Assembly (NCBI GenBank): GCA_036897095.1
Contig: JAYMSP010001324.1
Location: forward strand, 1 to 33,359
Length of the DNA stretch: 33,359 nucleotides
Reading direction: 5' to 3'
DNA from: Plantago elongata
Taxonomy: Eukaryota; Streptophyta; Magnoliopsida; Lamiales; Plantaginaceae
Shown: in pieces, positions 33,197 through 33,359 of the stretch
How the letters are laid out: the number at the start of each line of letters is the position of its first letter
How positions within the stretch are numbered: position 1 is the first letter of the stretch
Notes under the pieces: generated by a model
Told to the model about the DNA's origin: nothing
The model's database searches: none
Seen by the model: only the letters and a program-made list of their open reading frames with translations
Translations under genes and position numbers: made by a program

Positions 33197-33359
33197 CTGC
33201 AGATGGGAAGCAGATTGTTAGATTATAGAAGTAGACCTCAATCAACCGTGGTCCGTGAGCCATCCATTGTGCACCCGTATGTTGGCAAAGCTATATTGAA
33301 GGCTAGAAATAGGTAGTCGCACACCCCCCCCCCCCCCCAAACGAGAAAAAACCCCCACC
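33197..33359. other. Partial intron of the WD40 gene and poly-C at right edge
   Basis: Intronic sequence upstream (minus strand) of the exon starting at 33196. It contains a 15-base C run at 33324-33338 followed by AAAC, and ends in C-rich sequence, which may be unreliable at a contig edge. Confidence 0.5.

Noticed and set aside
1..33359. CRISPR arrays, operons, rRNA or intact tRNA genes
   Set aside because: None seen; the window is plant nuclear DNA and the only tRNA-like signal is the degenerate SINE-like stretch at 21590.

Overview
The window is nuclear DNA from a eudicot plant. The evidence is AT-rich intergenic DNA, GT-AG introns with plant-like borders, three genes with clear plant relatives, and plant-type DNA transposons. 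I cannot name the species; an asterid is possible but unproven.

Layout, left to right. (1) Bases 1-1340: a GC-rich inverted repeat at the edge, then a one-exon gene for a small secreted protein (872-1168). (2) About 1500-13760: an island in which every recognisable coding stretch looks transposon-derived and nearly all are broken. It holds a GRF zinc-finger/membrane-anchor pseudogene (minus), a lysine-rich ORF (plus), two diverged PB1-like-domain genes placed head to head, a probable Myb/SANT-like gene with its own TATA box (plus), and a PIF/Harbinger element (minus) with a DDE transposase and its Myb/SANT-like partner. (3) 14435-16661: a three-exon, intact RING E3 ligase of the LOG2/LUL family. 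(4) About 16700-25200: 8.5 kb without a convincing gene, containing a CA microsatellite, a SINE-like stretch, a hairpin MITE, and a Stowaway-like MITE whose right half and flank are tandemly amplified four times. (5) 25369-28719: an eight-exon, intact RING-CH (RINGv) membrane protein with one GC-AG intron. (6) 29881-33196: the 3' seven exons of a WD40 gene (WDR20/creC-like) on the minus strand, cut by the right edge and also carrying one GC-AG intron.

The host genes are unrelated in function: amino-acid-export/ubiquitin control, a membrane E3-like protein, and a WD40 scaffold probably linked to deubiquitination. Host genes read through without frameshifts. The transposon genes carry repeated single-base frameshifts between well-conserved blocks. 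The two most distinctive local features are the head-to-head PB1-like pair, which shares a phase-1 intron position, and the MITE-seeded tandem array with a visible ACTA microhomology at its junction. I found no system I can claim as wholly new; the PB1-like/GRF/Myb gene assembly is the best candidate for follow-up.
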